DNA of 64,000 bases. It comes from Pectinophora gossypiella. Taxonomy: Eukaryota; Arthropoda; Insecta; Lepidoptera; Gelechiidae. Position numbers and translations under genes: made by a program. Below the pieces are notes generated by a model. It made no database searches, was not told the origin of the DNA, and saw nothing but the letters and a program-made list of their open reading frames with translations. The stretch lies in NCBI RefSeq assembly GCF_024362695.1, contig NC_065425.1, forward strand, positions 1,493,001-1,557,000, written 5' to 3'. Shown piece by piece: positions 48,101 through 51,100 of the stretch (the stretch's first letter is position 1; every line of letters starts with the position of its first letter).

Positions 48101-51100
48101 ACAGATATAACTTAAAATTAAATTAGATGGTATTTACAGGAATTAGCACCAATAACCGCGTAAACTTAAAACAGAGTTTATGTATGTATAAAATACCTTT
48201 GTTGTATAAAATACCTTGTCAGTGAGGGTGTTGATGTAGGTGTTCCGTTGGTCCAGCTCCATCTTGAGGTTGTTCGACTCGTTGCGCAGGTGTTCCACCA
48301 AACGATTGGTGCGCACCGCTTGGTTCTCCGCTTCCTGGTAGCAAACGGGTAGATGTGTTTTTTTTAATTTGACATACATACATAAACTCACGCCCGTTAT
48401 CCCAAATGGGGTGGGCAGAGCTACAAGTAATCAAAGACAACTTGCAGCCACTGTCGATATGATGTCGTAAGCTGGATATAATGAACCTTATGGTGATAAG
48501 GGATCAGCCTATCGCTCTAACATTAGTCTATCATGTTAGAGGACACAATCCCTCTGTCGGTTTTTACAACATGCCCGGGAAGACAAGCAGTTGAACGTGT
48601 GTAATTTGACATTTGCGCAATGTTAACAAATGTCTTTCATAGATGAATTTCACGGGGAAATTGTCGTGTATCCGATCTCTTGAACTTTGGCATTTACTGT
48701 GTGCATATACGCTCGTGCTAAATAAACCTAAATTAAATAATTTTAGTGTTTTATTGCTGCAAAAACATAACAGAAATCACAGGGACTATCACCTGGAACC
48801 TGACAGAGGGCAGCAGTAACTGTCAGTACTATTCAGAAGTCCTAGTACGGCTTTAAAATAGACTGCTCTGGGCGCCATCCCACTTGCGTCAGACAGAGTA
48901 CTGCGGAGCGGAAGATAAGAGGGAAACCACTGCCCTATTTTTCCCTAAAACAGGAGCATGGAGAATGCTACACCGACAAGATCGTGGCTCTTAAATAGAA
49001 GGCGAACTGGATAGGGTTTTGCAAGCGATAAATGCTCGTGTTAGATTTGCCACGTATTTTTACGGCATTCACTACTTGGCCGAGCTCCTTTAACGTAGTT
49101 ACTTATTAATTAACAAAAACTTGATGAACGGGACGAACGTCAAAGCGGCCATCATAGCGTGCCGCTAGTTTAGAAGGAAGTCTTCAAATTCAAAAATATC
49201 TATAATGTCTCATCCGCCTAAAACTTTTTTTCTAATTACTTAAGTAACGTCTTGGGTCCCAATTTGTATATCGCCCAAATCGCTCGTTTTTTGCAGAACA
49301 AAAATGCTGTTGACATCTGCAGCATGACTCTACAGCAAGATACCGTACGACATTATGCTGTGGCAGTAAACTAATCGCAGGGTTTCTACATCGGTTATTA
49401 AGTAAACGATTTTTTTGACCGCGAATGCTGCTGATTCGAGTCTTTTGGACAACTTAGTATTTATGTGTGTTGTTGTACGGTCACGAGCATTAATATGTAT
49501 ACACTTTGGTACCATGTCACATTAACTTTTTTGACAAATTGAACTGTAAGTCTCACTAAATGTCAAATATGTTAGTGCGAAAGAGTCCTAAAGTGGGTAC
49601 ATTATATTGCTCATGACTGTACCTCAAGAGTCTCTTCTAGTTTAGCGATGTTCTCCTCGGCAGCGTTGTTCTTCTGCTCCAACTCCTCCTGGTAGTTGAT
49701 GGCGTTGCTCAGACGCAGCTTGATGCCGTCCAGCTCGGCCACCAGCTTCGCTTTCTCCTTCTCGAATTTTTCCTTCTCTTTCACTGCTGATGTTGCGCCG
49801 CTGTGGGAGAGAGATGGCGTTTCGGTAATTGCATGAGTTATCGTCTTCCTACAAAGTATCTCAATCATCTGGAAAAGATGGTTGAGATAGAAAGAGGCCT
49901 GATGTTGGTGATGATGCATCTCCCTAGCGTTATTCAGGGTCCGCTTACCTAACGTGAAGATTTGACAGGTCCGAAACTTTATAGGAGGAGGTGCCTGTCT
50001 GATTTTTCAACTGCGATAGGAAAATCAGCCTAATGCAGGTTAGGCCACATTTCTCGGAAATGTGGGTCTCTTCACGATGTTTTCCTTCAACGCTGAGCAC
50101 GTGATAATATATTTTTTGGAATTTTGGAATTCATGTTTGGATCATAAAATGATTATTGTGATTTTTGGTGATATGTTGGTTTCTTCTCGGATTTTTTAAA
50201 TTATCTCCTTATTATCGGCTTATATCGGGTTTAACTATTCCTAGTATAATCTTGAAATAAGGATGGAATTTTTAATTTGTCGTTAATGTGTGCAATAAAT
50301 TAGTTAACATAAGGTAAACGAACTTCCTCAACTGTTGTTCTTTCAAGATGAGGAAAATATTTCAAAATTTTGGAGAGCTGGCCAGTTTTTCCTTGTTATT
50401 TAATTGGTTGCAATCCCTGTACCGATTTCTACAAAGCAGCAACAACAAAAGTGATACCTAGTCTAGTTAGTAGAACGCTTGCCTCTCACTTTGAGGTCGC
50501 GGGTTCGAATCCAGCACAGGCCTAAGCCAATGACTGTCGAATTTCTTTTCGAATTCATGTTTGGATCATAAATGATTACTTATCAAGTTCTCAGCGGTGA
50601 AGGAAAACATCGTGAGGAAACCCACATTCCCCAGAAATGCATTTTCGGAGGACCATAAAAACCGGACCTGTCAAATCTTTAGGTTAGGTAAGCGGACCGT
50701 GTGAGAAAGCTGCTAGGGAGATGATGAAATACAATCAGACATATTTGTTGATAAAAAAGCATACATTTGTGAACAAAACTTTTAACTTCTCTAAAATAAT
50801 AGAGTAAATATAAATATGAATTTCAAATAAATAATTAGATCAGGGGACGAGTGAGAACCTCAAGAATTTTAAGATAGGGGACGAGTGGGCATAGGGGACG
50901 AATTTTAGGGGATTAATGACTACTATCAAACACGTCTTCTCGTCATTAAAACCGCAGCGCGAGGGTCCAGGTGCGCGAAAACGGGGCATTTCACCATGAC
51001 TCTGACAATTGGATTCATCTAAAATCCCCAACCATAGGTTTGAAGTTATTTTCCTCCTTTAGCGTAATACCTCTGACCACCTGATGACGTCTGGGATTTC

